Shown here: positions 1-8,346 of the stretch, in pieces
Position numbering within the stretch: the stretch's first letter is position 1
How the letters are laid out: each line of letters starts with the position of its first letter
Origin: JBBATK01 sp044228685
GTDB lineage: Bacteria; Bacteroidota; Ignavibacteria; Kapaibacteriales; NICIL-2
Assembly: GCA_044228685.1 (NCBI GenBank)
Contig: JBGAUL010000002.1
Span: 124,001-188,000, forward strand
DNA length: 64,000 nucleotides
Direction: 5' to 3'
Made by a program: the position numbers and the translations under genes
Notes under the pieces: generated by a model
The model's input: the letters and a program-made list of their open reading frames with translations, nothing else
The model's database searches: none
What the model was told of the DNA's origin: nothing

Positions 1-252
1 CTCAGCGTACAACCGAATCCCGTGCATAGCGTCGCGACCTTGCATGTCAATGCCAATGCCGCAGTTGATGTCTGCACAGTTCGCTTGATGGATATTCTTG
101 GACGAGAGGTGAGACGAGTCTATGAGGGAGCGATACGGGAGGGTGATCAGGACATAGGCATTCCAATTGACGAGCTGCTCGACGGACACTATGTACTCGT
201 CGTCAGTGCGCTCGATGGTGTAAGCACATTATCGATGGAGGTACGCAAATGA
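1..252 (+). CDS. C-terminal end of a T9SS-secreted protein (5' truncated by window edge)
   Basis: The frame is open from base 1, so this is the 3' end of a larger gene that starts outside the window. The visible ~83 residues form a typical type IX secretion sorting domain: a PNP motif near the start (VQPNPVHS), a central DILGREV segment, and a final strand ending in MEVRK. Such domains send proteins across the outer membrane and are cleaved off or anchored at the surface. A GTG at base 22 could in principle start a short ORF, but the sorting-domain homology begins before it. The stop codon overlaps the ATG of the next gene (ATGA), so the two are translationally coupled. The function of the missing part is unknown. 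Confidence 0.8.
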   Translation, partial: LSVQPNPVHSVATLHVNANAAVDVCTVRLMDILGREVRRVYEGAIREGDQDIGIPIDELLDGHYVLVVSALDGVSTLSMEVRK

Positions 253-2213
253 GAACAACACTGATTATACTTCTGGTTGCACTCTGCTGCATGCAGACAC
301 TCACTGCACAACTCAATCGAGCGGCTTATGGCATCTTCGGACATTATGTCTACGCCATGCACACAGCCGACTTTCAAGCTCTACCAAACAAGCCTTGCTG
401 CTCACCCATTTTTCAAGATGGAAGTGGATCAAATGCAGAGTTTGGTCTGTTGTGGCAAGCCCCGCTGGCCTCGCAATGGACCTTAAGTGCACGTCTGGCC
501 TACATTGGATACGGCGGATTACTTAGTACCGATGAAGCTACGACATTCAACATCGATGGTTCGGCAGTGCCGGGAATTATTCGTCATCAGATTGACGCGT
601 CATTGTCGGCTATTGACTTCGAACCGATGATCGGATTTCGCATCACTGATCGTTTGACCTTGAATGGTGGTCTCATGCTGGGCGGAGTGATCAACGCCAG
701 CTACACTCAAACTGAGAAAATTGCTAGTCCAAGCTCAACTGCTATTCGCACTAATCAACTCACCGTTCCCGAGCTCGTTGGCAGCGGGGATATTCCCAAT
801 GCCTCATCGCTCGTGGCAGCCTTGAGTTTTGGTCTCAGCTTTGATATACCGATTGGACATGGAAGTCGGTGGTTTATCACGCCTGAAGCTTTCTACTCGC
901 TTGCCTTGACCAATGTTGAGAAGAACGATCCATGGAAAGTAAACATGATACGCGCCGGACTGGCACTCAAGTACTCTCCGTCGGATTTCGAGTTACCGCC
1001 TCCACCGCCTAATCAACGCGCACGACTTGTCGCTGCTGTGAAAGCTTATGGCATGATGTCGCCAACCGCAAGTGAGGAGCCAATCGTCAAACTCAAAGTC
1101 GAAGAGTTCCTCACGCGTCAACACAAGCCACTCCTTCCTTACGTTTTCTTCGGGGCAGGGTCGGCAGAATTTCCTCTGCAGTACCATCAAATGAGTGAAG
1201 CGCAGACTGCTGCTTTCGATCCTGAAAAGTTCAGTGATTCGACACTCTTGGGAGTTTATTACGACATGCTAAATATCGTCGGCAAGAGAATGCGCGAGCA
1301 TCCGACGGCGACATTGACTTTGAGCGGCTGTAATTCCAATGAGAGCAGTGAAAAGAACAATCTTGCTCTCTCACAGAAGCGCGCCGAAACTGTCAAGAAC
1401 TACCTCGTCAACACCTGGGGCATTGCCGCTTCGCGCATCGAGCTCAAGTCGCGCAATCTTCCGGCGAACCCATCAAACATCAACAAAGAAGAAGGCATTG
1501 CGGAGAATCGTCGTGTCGAGCTTGCATCCAACGATCCATTTATCATTGCGCCTCTCGTTACTCGAGATACAACTCGCATTTCAACTCCCCCGATTGTTCG
1601 CTTCCGTTCTGAGGTTGATGCTCAAGCCGGTGTTGGAGCCTATTCTATTTCAGCCACCCAAGACAATCGTCTCATACAATCCCTTAACGGAAAAGGCGAT
1701 GTGCCGGAGCATCTGGATTGGAATCTCGAAGACAATTCAACAACAATGCCGCGCAAGGAGACGCCGCTTAATTATGTGTTGCGTGTGACGGATCGTGAAG
1801 GACAAGAGTTCACAACCCAAGCTCAACAGATTCCGGTAGAGCAAATCACAATTGAGAAAAAGCGTCGTGAACGCATGGGCGACAAAGAGATTGATCGCTA
1901 CACCTTGATGTCATTCGGATTCAGTCAAGCCGAAGTCGAAGCCGACAACCAACGCTACATCGAAAGCATTCGCAAAGAGCTGAGTCCTGATGCAAGCGTG
2001 CGCATTGTTGGTTCAACCGACACCATGGGCGACGAAGACTTCAACCTCAACCTCTCCCAACAACGCGCGAAGTCCGTTGCAAACGTCCTCAAAGCACCTC
2101 ACGCCGAGGTCCGCGGCGTCGGCGAAGTTTCCATGTTCGACAACTCCCTACCCGAAGGCCGTTTCTACAATCGCACTGTGCGGTTGACGATTGAAACTCC
2201 GGTGCAACGGTAG
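249..2213 (+). CDS. OmpA-family outer-membrane protein with two OmpA-like domains
   Basis: A 654-residue envelope protein. Residues 1-20 are a signal peptide ending TLTAQ. Residues ~21-245 look like a beta-barrel of the outer membrane, followed by a proline-rich hinge (PPPPP). An OmpA-like peptidoglycan-binding domain occupies ~295-430 (LALSQKRAETVKNYL, ENRRVEL). After a beta-rich linker, a second OmpA-like domain fills ~550-650 (NLNLSQQRAKSVANVL, NRTVRLTIE). Proteins of this type tether the outer membrane to the wall. Two such domains in one chain is uncommon. Its start overlaps the preceding T9SS cargo gene by 4 bp, suggesting that the two products work together at the cell surface. Confidence 0.85.
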   Translation: MRTTLIILLVALCCMQTLTAQLNRAAYGIFGHYVYAMHTADFQALPNKPCCSPIFQDGSGSNAEFGLLWQAPLASQWTLSARLAYIGYGGLLSTDEATTFNIDGSAVPGIIRHQIDASLSAIDFEPMIGFRITDRLTLNGGLMLGGVINASYTQTEKIASPSSTAIRTNQLTVPELVGSGDIPNASSLVAALSFGLSFDIPIGHGSRWFITPEAFYSLALTNVEKNDPWKVNMIRAGLALKYSPSDFELPPPPPNQRARLVAAVKAYGMMSPTASEEPIVKLKVEEFLTRQHKPLLPYVFFGAGSAEFPLQYHQMSEAQTAAFDPEKFSDSTLLGVYYDMLNIVGKRMREHPTATLTLSGCNSNESSEKNNLALSQKRAETVKNYLVNTWGIAASRIELKSRNLPANPSNINKEEGIAENRRVELASNDPFIIAPLVTRDTTRISTPPIVRFRSEVDAQAGVGAYSISATQDNRLIQSLNGKGDVPEHLDWNLEDNSTTMPRKETPLNYVLRVTDREGQEFTTQAQQIPVEQITIEKKRRERMGDKEIDRYTLMSFGFSQAEVEADNQRYIESIRKELSPDASVRIVGSTDTMGDEDFNLNLSQQRAKSVANVLKAPHAEVRGVGEVSMFDNSLPEGRFYNRTVRLTIETPVQR

Positions 2214-2232
2214 ATTTTTATTCTTAAACAGC

Positions 2233-2266
2233 AAAGGCGTCACAGTGTGTGGCGCCTTTGTTGTTT
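2233..2266 (+). terminator. Rho-independent terminator of the OmpA gene
   Basis: A hairpin with arms aaaggcg (2233-2239) and cgccttt (2253-2259), extended inward by a t/g and a cac/gtg pair around a 5-nt loop, is followed by ttgttt. It lies 20 bases past the OmpA stop codon. Confidence 0.8.
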
Positions 2267-2383
2267 GTACTTGAATTGATATGTTCTCAACGATCTGAGA
2301 TTGCGATTAGGCCTTGACTGATTGTACGCATCTCGTTACTACACAAACATCGGATGGTCCAACTCACTGCAGTAGCGAATGAA

Positions 2384-2608
2384 CTAGGTCGCGTTTCTTC
2401 TCTTGTATTCCTTTATTGCCACTGCCAACGTTGCCCCTCTATTCTCCAACAACCATTCTCGAAATGGTCGATCAAACACAATCTCAGTTCCGACATGCTC
2501 ACGGAAAAATCGACGGACGTTTTGGGTGGTCTTGAAGTCATGAGTCATGACGGTGTTGAGCTCGAGCTTGACACTGTGCCAGTCAATGTTATGCTGATCA
2601 TGTGTCAT
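2384..2608 (-). CDS. DUF6434 domain protein
   Basis: A small protein of about 74 residues. The core (DWHSVKLELNTVMTHDFKTT, then QNVRRFFREHVG, FDRPFREWL and a C-terminal KEYKRR) matches the DUF6434 family from memory; these are small basic proteins of unknown biochemical role, sometimes grouped with SAP-like domains. The start at 2608 (MTHDQ) is chosen because family members begin just before the DWHS segment; a GTG at 2659 in the same frame would add 17 residues. Neither has a strong ribosome binding site. It stands alone between the OmpA terminator and the downstream end of the first TMTC-like gene. Confidence 0.6.
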   Translation of the reverse strand: MTHDQHNIDWHSVKLELNTVMTHDFKTTQNVRRFFREHVGTEIVFDRPFREWLLENRGATLAVAIKEYKRRNAT

Positions 2609-2706
2609 ACATCTTGAGAGTTCATTATTGTCGTTCGAGTACTCGTGGCTTCCCCACACTAAGACAAAGGACTTTGACTATATGCCTTATCCTCAAACAT
2701 GAATCC

Positions 2707-4644
2707 TCAATTCAACAATCCCAACTTCTGCAAGTATTGCATTGGAACTTGACCGCCACGTTTGCGACACTCTTGCGCATCAGCGCGAGCAAGTTCCATG
2801 TTGCCGAGGGCGTTGTAGGAATACGACCGGTTGAGGTAGAACATTGGGTTTGGACTACGTGCGATACACTCTGTGAAGGGCTTGATGGCAAGGTCATGAC
2901 GTCCCTTCATCTGATAACAAACGCCGATGGAATTTCTATTCTCCACATCGTTAGGAAAGTACGAGACGTACTTTTCAAAATCCGCAATGGCTTCATCGAA
3001 GCGTTTGAGATCGAAGAGTGTGACAGCGCGATTACTGTAAGCCGACTTCTGATCAGGCTTGAGTGCGAGTGCGCGATTGAAATCTTTCAGCGCGAGTTCA
3101 GATTTTCCGGCGCGCGCCAGAAGCGCACCGCGGTTATCGAGAGCTGAGGGAAAATCAGGACGCAACTCAAGGGCCTGATTATAATCCAACAATGCCAAAC
3201 TATCCATGCCTTTATCGAAGTAGATATTGGCACGATTGCAATAGGCTTCAGGATCGACCTTGTTCAAGTGCATTGCTTCGTTGTAATATGCCAGCGCTTT
3301 ATCGAGCTTACCCTCTTTGCGCAGAAGTGTTGCACGATTGACGTAGGCTCGTTCAGATGGCACGTTGGCAATAGCATTATCCCACAGCGTAGCACTACTC
3401 TTCCAGGTTGCTGCTTGATTGAAACTCATTGCGGTCATGATCAAACCAATAACGGATAGAACCGCAATCGATGATTTTTCGTTCTTTGGAAAGACCACGG
3501 TGAGTCCCCAACCAATGAGCACAAACAATCCTATATAAGGCATGTAGGTATAGCGCTCGGCGATGATCGCACTACCAATGACTTTGAACTGCAACACGAG
3601 CAGCAGGTTTGCCAGATAGAACATGAAGCCCCAGGTAATGATGGGAGCGGTCTTGCGGGCCATGAATGCAATCACTGCTGTGACGATAAAGAAGATCGGC
3701 GACAGGAAGTAGATGATTGGCAATTGCTCGTTAACTGCCGGCAATGGATAGAATGCGCTGAGGTTTATAGGTAGAATCATCTTCCACACATAGATCATAT
3801 AACCGTAGAAGCCAAAGAAGAAGCGATTAATGAGTTCAAAGTTTCCTGCTTTATCTGTAGCACCAACTGTGCTTTGGGCATAGATGGTGAGATAGGTTAG
3901 CAGCGCTGAAAAGATCGCATAGGGAATCTTCTCAAGAATCAAATTCACTGAGAATTTTCGTGAGCGGAAATAGTCGAGAGTAAAGAGTGCTGCAGGGAAT
4001 ATGATTGCAGCAGGTTTGGATGCAAGAGAGAGTAAGAACCAACCGATACTGGCGGCATAGGATGATTTCTTGTCAGTGTCGATGTAGCGCAAATAGGACA
4101 GCATCCCCAGCAAGAAAAAGAAGGTATAGAGAACGTCTTTTCGCTCTGTAATCCACGCCACCGACTCCACGTGCATGGGATGCACGCCGAACAGCAGAGC
4201 GGCGGCAAAGGACATGACGGTGTTTTTCTTCGTGAGATTCCAGATGAACCAGAAGACTAGGATTGTGTTTGCGAGGTGGAAGAGGATGTTGACGACGTGG
4301 TATGAGGTGGTGTTCGGACCCGAGATAGCGTAGTTCACGGCCAAGCTCAGCATGGTCAAGGGATGGTAGTTACCCTGCACCGGCACCGTCACGATCTGCT
4401 TGAAATTCGACAAGGAACGAATGATCTCATTGTCGCTGGCGTAGTCGCCATCGTCCCAATTCACAAACTCACCGTTCAACGACGGTATATAGGCAATTGC
4501 CGTCAGCACCAGACAAATACCCAAGAGAATCATGATGAAATTCTTGTCGGTCTTCGTCGTTTTCTTGGACTTCTGACGCTCAGAACCCGCGTTTTTATCG
4601 ATTTCTGATGCGTTAGCATTGCGCTGCTTCTTGTTCTTGCTCAT
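2707..4644 (-). CDS. TMTC-like membrane glycosyltransferase with TPR repeats (copy 1)
   Basis: A 645-residue integral membrane protein. A lysine-rich cytoplasmic tail (1-35) precedes ~10 membrane helices (36-~415) and a soluble region of TPR repeats (~430-645). Landmarks of the GT-C fold TMTC/GT105 family are an acidic pair in the first loop (NWDDGDY, ~60) and HPMHVESVAWITERKDVL (~155), the counterpart of the HPxHxExVAxxxxRxDxL block in eukaryotic TMTC proteins, which O-mannosylate secretory proteins. A lipid-linked-sugar:protein transferase role is inferred from this likeness. The TPRs (YCNRANIYFDKGMDSLALLD and similar) may hold the acceptor. It is paralogous to the next upstream gene, with the same MSKNKK start and a matching promoter. 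Confidence 0.75.
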   Translation of the reverse strand: MSKNKKQRNANASEIDKNAGSERQKSKKTTKTDKNFIMILLGICLVLTAIAYIPSLNGEFVNWDDGDYASDNEIIRSLSNFKQIVTVPVQGNYHPLTMLSLAVNYAISGPNTTSYHVVNILFHLANTILVFWFIWNLTKKNTVMSFAAALLFGVHPMHVESVAWITERKDVLYTFFFLLGMLSYLRYIDTDKKSSYAASIGWFLLSLASKPAAIIFPAALFTLDYFRSRKFSVNLILEKIPYAIFSALLTYLTIYAQSTVGATDKAGNFELINRFFFGFYGYMIYVWKMILPINLSAFYPLPAVNEQLPIIYFLSPIFFIVTAVIAFMARKTAPIITWGFMFYLANLLLVLQFKVIGSAIIAERYTYMPYIGLFVLIGWGLTVVFPKNEKSSIAVLSVIGLIMTAMSFNQAATWKSSATLWDNAIANVPSERAYVNRATLLRKEGKLDKALAYYNEAMHLNKVDPEAYCNRANIYFDKGMDSLALLDYNQALELRPDFPSALDNRGALLARAGKSELALKDFNRALALKPDQKSAYSNRAVTLFDLKRFDEAIADFEKYVSYFPNDVENRNSIGVCYQMKGRHDLAIKPFTECIARSPNPMFYLNRSYSYNALGNMELARADAQECRKRGGQVPMQYLQKLGLLN

Positions 4645-4679
4645 AATGCCTAAGGGCGTGTCAGTGGGTCAATCGTCAT

Positions 4680-4708
4680 AATATAGAACAAAGCACCGCA
4701 CAAATCAA
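4680..4708 (-). promoter_or_regulatory. Sigma70-like promoter of TMTC-like copy 1
   Basis: Read on the minus strand: TTGATT (4708-4703), a 17-bp spacer, then TATATT (4685-4680) followed by ATG, about 36 bp before the start codon. The same boxes, spacing and flanks recur before the second copy (6881-6909). Confidence 0.6.
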
Positions 4709-4919
4709 TAGGTAGGTCTGCGGAGATTGGTGGGGCACGAGGAGCGTCGACTCCCTCATGGAGCTTGAATTCACATTACATTTTGTAATCGAAGAGGCTT
4801 CACCCACTGCTCTGCGAGCGAAGTGATTGTAGCAAATCAACAATCATAGTGTTTCAGCGAAGTCAGCTGAAGAAACATATCCGCACCATGCTCAGCGCGA
4901 GCAACAAACAATCCACGCC

Positions 4920-6845
4920 CTACAATCCCAAACTCTGCAAGTAGGCCGGTGCAAGACTCGCTCCGCGTTTCTTTGCTTCCAACGCGTCGGCGCGAGCGAG
5001 ATCGAGTTTGCCGATAGCATAGTAGGAACTGGATCGATTGACTAAGTAGATCGTACTATTACTGCGCGCAATGCATTCGCTAAACCAGGGAATAGCCTGG
5101 TCGTCGCGACCCATTTTATGCAATGATATACCGATTGTATTTCTGTTGATCGGATCGTTGGGAAAATGCGAAAGATAAATCTTGGCATCACTTATCGCCT
5201 CATCGTAGCGCTGCGTGTTATAGTAAACCAGGGCGCGATTGCTGTATGCAGAATACTGTTCGGGTTTGATTTCGAGTGCACGGTTGAAATCGCGCAGCGC
5301 GTCATCGTAACGCTTCATGCGGATGTAGAGACTGCCGCGGTTGTCGAGAGCGATGGCAAAGTTGGGCTTGATCTCGAGCGCTCTGTTGTAGTCGAGCAAA
5401 GCCAAACTGTCATGACCTTGATCTGCCAGAACATTTGCTCGATTGCAGAACTGCTCATGATCAGAACTATTGAGTTGAATCGCTTCGTTGTAATACTTCA
5501 GCGCTTCATCCAATTTACGTTCCTCACGCAAGAGGTTGGCGCGATTGTGATAGGCGCGTGCCGAGGGCTGATGCGCAATTGCGTTGTCCCAGAGTGATGC
5601 ACTGTTCTTCCACGTTCCGGCTTGATTGTATGAAACAACACTAAACACAATTCCCAAACAGCTCACAACACTAAGAGCGACTTGCTGATTTTTTGCAAAG
5701 ATTTGTTGCACGGCCCATCCGACGATGACGAAGAGTCCGATGTATGGAACATATGTATATCGCTCCGCAACAATCGCACTACCAACCACTTTGAATTGCA
5801 GAATAAGAATCAAATTCACAAAGAAGAATCCCAAACCCCAAGCAATGATCGGCGTCTTTTTGTAGGTGAAGAATGCGGCGGCGGCTATGGCAACAAAAAA
5901 CAACGGCGACAGCATATAACTCAAGTCCAGTGGCTGATTGTTGAGCGGCATTGGATAAAAAGCAGCGAGATCAATCGGTACTAGCATCTTCCAAGTGTAA
6001 GTCATGAAGCTGTAGAAGCCGAAGAAGAAGCGTTGCGACAATGGGAAGATATCTGTGTTGTCAGTTGCACCGGCAGAACTCTGCGCACCGAGCGTGAGGA
6101 AGGCTATGATAGCAGAGAGGACTATGAAGGGAATCTTCTCCGTGACAGTGCTCATACTCAGCTTGCGACCTCTGAAGAAATCGATGGTGAAGAGCGCGAG
6201 CGGAAAGACGATGGCTGCAGGTTTAGATGCCAAGGACAAGACTAAACATCCCACACTCGCGAAGAGCGCGCTGCGCTTGTTAGAGTCGAGGTAGCGTATG
6301 TAGGCAATCAAACCAAGAAGGAAAAAGAAAGCATAGAGTACGTCTTTACGTTCCGTCACCCAAGCAACAGATTCAACGTGCATTGGGTGCACGCCGAAGA
6401 GAAGCGCTGCGGTGTAGGATATGACGAGGTTTTCGCGAGTGAGCTTCCACACAAACCAGAATACGAGAATGGTATTGAGGACGTGAATTAATGTGTTCAG
6501 GATGTGGTAAGAGCCCGTCTCAAGACCGGAGATAGAATAATTAATCGCAAGACTAATCATCGTGAGCGGATGATAATTACCCTGTACCGGAGTAGTGATC
6601 ATCTTGCCAATGTTCGAAAGCGAACGAATCATTTGATTGCCGGCAACATAGACGCCGTCGTCCCAATTCATCAGCGCTCCATCCATCGTCGGAAGGTAGA
6701 TGATAAATGTCAAGACGCAGCATATTGCAAGGAGAATGATGATCGGCATCTTGTTGACAGACGACTTCTTATTTCTTGATTTCGAACCGCCTGACGTCTT
6801 CTCAGATTCAGTCTTCGCCTCTTTACTCTTCTTGTTCTTGCTCAT
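4920..6845 (-). CDS. TMTC-like membrane glycosyltransferase with TPR repeats (copy 2)
   Basis: A 641-residue paralogue of the preceding protein with the same layout: a basic MSKNKK tail, ~10 membrane helices, then TPR repeats (~430-641; examples are FCNRANVLADQGHDSLALLD and AYSNRALVYYNTQRYDEAIS). It keeps the NWDDGVY acidic pair and the HPMHVESVAWVTERKDVL loop motif. Divergence is spread over the whole length, with the membrane half best conserved, so this is an old tandem duplication rather than a recent copy. Each gene has its own promoter and 275 bp lie between them, so they can be expressed separately. A GT-C protein glycosyltransferase role is inferred; substrate and sugar cannot be read from sequence. 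Confidence 0.75.
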   Translation of the reverse strand: MSKNKKSKEAKTESEKTSGGSKSRNKKSSVNKMPIIILLAICCVLTFIIYLPTMDGALMNWDDGVYVAGNQMIRSLSNIGKMITTPVQGNYHPLTMISLAINYSISGLETGSYHILNTLIHVLNTILVFWFVWKLTRENLVISYTAALLFGVHPMHVESVAWVTERKDVLYAFFFLLGLIAYIRYLDSNKRSALFASVGCLVLSLASKPAAIVFPLALFTIDFFRGRKLSMSTVTEKIPFIVLSAIIAFLTLGAQSSAGATDNTDIFPLSQRFFFGFYSFMTYTWKMLVPIDLAAFYPMPLNNQPLDLSYMLSPLFFVAIAAAAFFTYKKTPIIAWGLGFFFVNLILILQFKVVGSAIVAERYTYVPYIGLFVIVGWAVQQIFAKNQQVALSVVSCLGIVFSVVSYNQAGTWKNSASLWDNAIAHQPSARAYHNRANLLREERKLDEALKYYNEAIQLNSSDHEQFCNRANVLADQGHDSLALLDYNRALEIKPNFAIALDNRGSLYIRMKRYDDALRDFNRALEIKPEQYSAYSNRALVYYNTQRYDEAISDAKIYLSHFPNDPINRNTIGISLHKMGRDDQAIPWFSECIARSNSTIYLVNRSSSYYAIGKLDLARADALEAKKRGASLAPAYLQSLGL

Positions 6846-6880
6846 GATGCAGGTCGATGGGTCTTTGAGTTTATCCGCAT

Positions 6881-6909
6881 AATATAGAACAATGTCCGAC
6901 AGGAATCAA
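6881..6909 (-). promoter_or_regulatory. Sigma70-like promoter of TMTC-like copy 2
   Basis: Read on the minus strand: TTGATT (6909-6904), 17 bp, then TATATT (6886-6881) with ATG following, about 36 bp before the start codon at 6845. It is identical in boxes and spacing to 4680-4708, and the flanking CTA before the -35 box is also shared. Confidence 0.6.
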
Positions 6910-7239
6910 TAGGTAGCACTTCTGAGAAAGCAAGCTGAAAAGGAGTTTCTACATGACGAAGGCAGCAGCAATCCAAGACTGTAAAAGCGTCATTTAGCAG
7001 TAAAAAGTGTCGCTTTTTGGCGCTTCCGAAAAGACCACTTCCGATCAGTGCGCGATTTCCTCATCCCAACAGTTCTTTGACAAAAGCTTTACAGGGCTCT
7101 GACCCCGAGCCCTGAGTAGAACTCGAATTTGCATCCGGTTCAAGGACAGAGACAAACAAGAGTAAATCATCCGACCTTGACCTAAAATTTAAAGGTGCGA
7201 CACCGCATAGCACGAAAGTCCACTATGAAGGATACGACG
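6910..7239. other. Intergenic region with hairpin, upstream of the lipoprotein pair
   Basis: About 330 bp without a convincing gene. It holds a perfect 8-bp hairpin, cagggctc/gagccctg with a 7-nt loop (7092-7114), and a weaker aaaaag/cttttt hairpin (about 7003-7018). Neither has a U-tract of terminator type. The 8-bp hairpin could sit in the 5' leader of the lipoprotein gene at 7240. A GTG at 7195 would extend that gene but gives no sensible signal peptide. Confidence 0.35.
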
Positions 7240-7719
7240 ATGAAATACTTCACAACTTCTCGCCTACAACGCGCCACCTGCGCTTGCTTGATCCTCTCAA
7301 TGTTTTGGTTGGCGAGCTGTACTAGTCTTATTGAGTCACGCAGTGATATTACTCGTGCTCAAATCACAGCATCCCGCCCTAGCTGCGATTCGATCGAGGT
7401 CATACTTAAGGATGGTCAACGACGCTGTTTTGCATGGCAGTCATATTTCAGAAACGACAGTCTGATCTCAGGAATGTGTCTGCAATACGACTCCACCGGT
7501 TACCAAACAAACCTCGAAGCTACTTCAGATAGCATTCCACTCGCTGCAGTTCGTCAGATAAACTGCATGGCTTTGCACCGCGAACCATCAATTCCAAAAA
7601 CAGTTGCACTAAGCACAACGATTGCCCTCAGCTTGCTCGCCTTAGCAGCTCTTAGCTCAGGATCAACACCCAACACTTCATCGTGGTTTGGGGGTGGTTT
7701 CGGTTTCAGATTGCCCTAG
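7240..7719 (+). CDS. Small putative lipoprotein (tandem paralogue 1)
   Basis: A protein of about 159 residues of unknown function. The start at 7240 (MKYFTTSRLQ) is preferred because GAAGGA lies 7 bp upstream. A signal peptide ends in a lipobox-like WLASC, so the mature protein should be lipid-anchored. The body carries four cysteines shared with the next gene: SCDSIEVILKDGQRRCF, GMCLQYDSTG and INCMALH. A hydrophobic stretch follows (TTIALSLLALAALSS), then a glycine-rich tail. The conserved CDSIE...DGQRRCF block looks like a small beta-domain. It does not match a family I recognise. Confidence 0.65.
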   Translation: MKYFTTSRLQRATCACLILSMFWLASCTSLIESRSDITRAQITASRPSCDSIEVILKDGQRRCFAWQSYFRNDSLISGMCLQYDSTGYQTNLEATSDSIPLAAVRQINCMALHREPSIPKTVALSTTIALSLLALAALSSGSTPNTSSWFGGGFGFRLP

Positions 7720-7851
7720 ACAACTTGTGTACGTGGAATCCTGGGCGAAAAGAATATCGACTGCAGCTCATACTCGATTTGTAACAAGAAACCTGAAAAC
7801 GACAAGATTAAGACTTCACCATTTTATCATCCTCTTTCGAGGACAACAACT

Positions 7852-8328
7852 ATGAAAAATCAATCAACACGTTCCATGATGAAAATTTTGGCACTGATTC
7901 TTTGTATCCTGTGTCCATTCGTGCAAAGCTGCACAACAGTTATTGGTGTTAGAGGCGACATCCCTCGACAGTCAATCTCACAGGCACAAACAGATTGCGA
8001 TAGCATTGAAATCGTGCTCAACGACGGACAACGACGCTGCTTTGCGCGTGGGTCTCTCGTCCGAACTGACTCAACGGTCTCGGGTCTGTGTATGCATTAC
8101 GATTCCAGTGGCAGCAGAATGTCTAGCACTGCAGAATACGACCGAGTTCCTGTATCAAACATCAAACAAGTGCACTGCGTGAAGCTCGAAACTGTACCTG
8201 CTCCGGGAAACACTCTGGCGCTGGCTCTGCTCACCTGTATTGTTGGCCTTTTAGTCGCAGGGGCAGCAGTCGGTTCACTTGACTTTGGTGGTAGTTGGGG
8301 TCCATCGGGGCATATGAGCATTCACTAA
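7852..8328 (+). CDS. Small putative lipoprotein (tandem paralogue 2)
   Basis: A 158-residue paralogue of the protein encoded just upstream. The signal peptide ends in a lipobox-like FVQSC. The shared blocks are DCDSIEIVLNDGQRRCF, GLCMHYDSSG and VHCVKLE, followed by a hydrophobic helix (LALALLTCIVGLLVAGAA) and a Gly/Ser-rich end. GAGGA lies about 9 bases before the ATG. The 132-bp gap to the first copy is AT-rich and may hold a separate promoter. It ends 18 bp from the convergent gene at 8347. The function is unknown. Confidence 0.65.
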   Translation: MKNQSTRSMMKILALILCILCPFVQSCTTVIGVRGDIPRQSISQAQTDCDSIEIVLNDGQRRCFARGSLVRTDSTVSGLCMHYDSSGSRMSSTAEYDRVPVSNIKQVHCVKLETVPAPGNTLALALLTCIVGLLVAGAAVGSLDFGGSWGPSGHMSIH

Positions 8329-8346
8329 GCCCCTGTATTCTCAGTT

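Noticed and set aside
5166..5597. 143-codon frame antisense to the TPR half of TMTC-like copy 2
   Set aside because: Its length comes from the regular TPR codons on the other strand; it has no independent signal.
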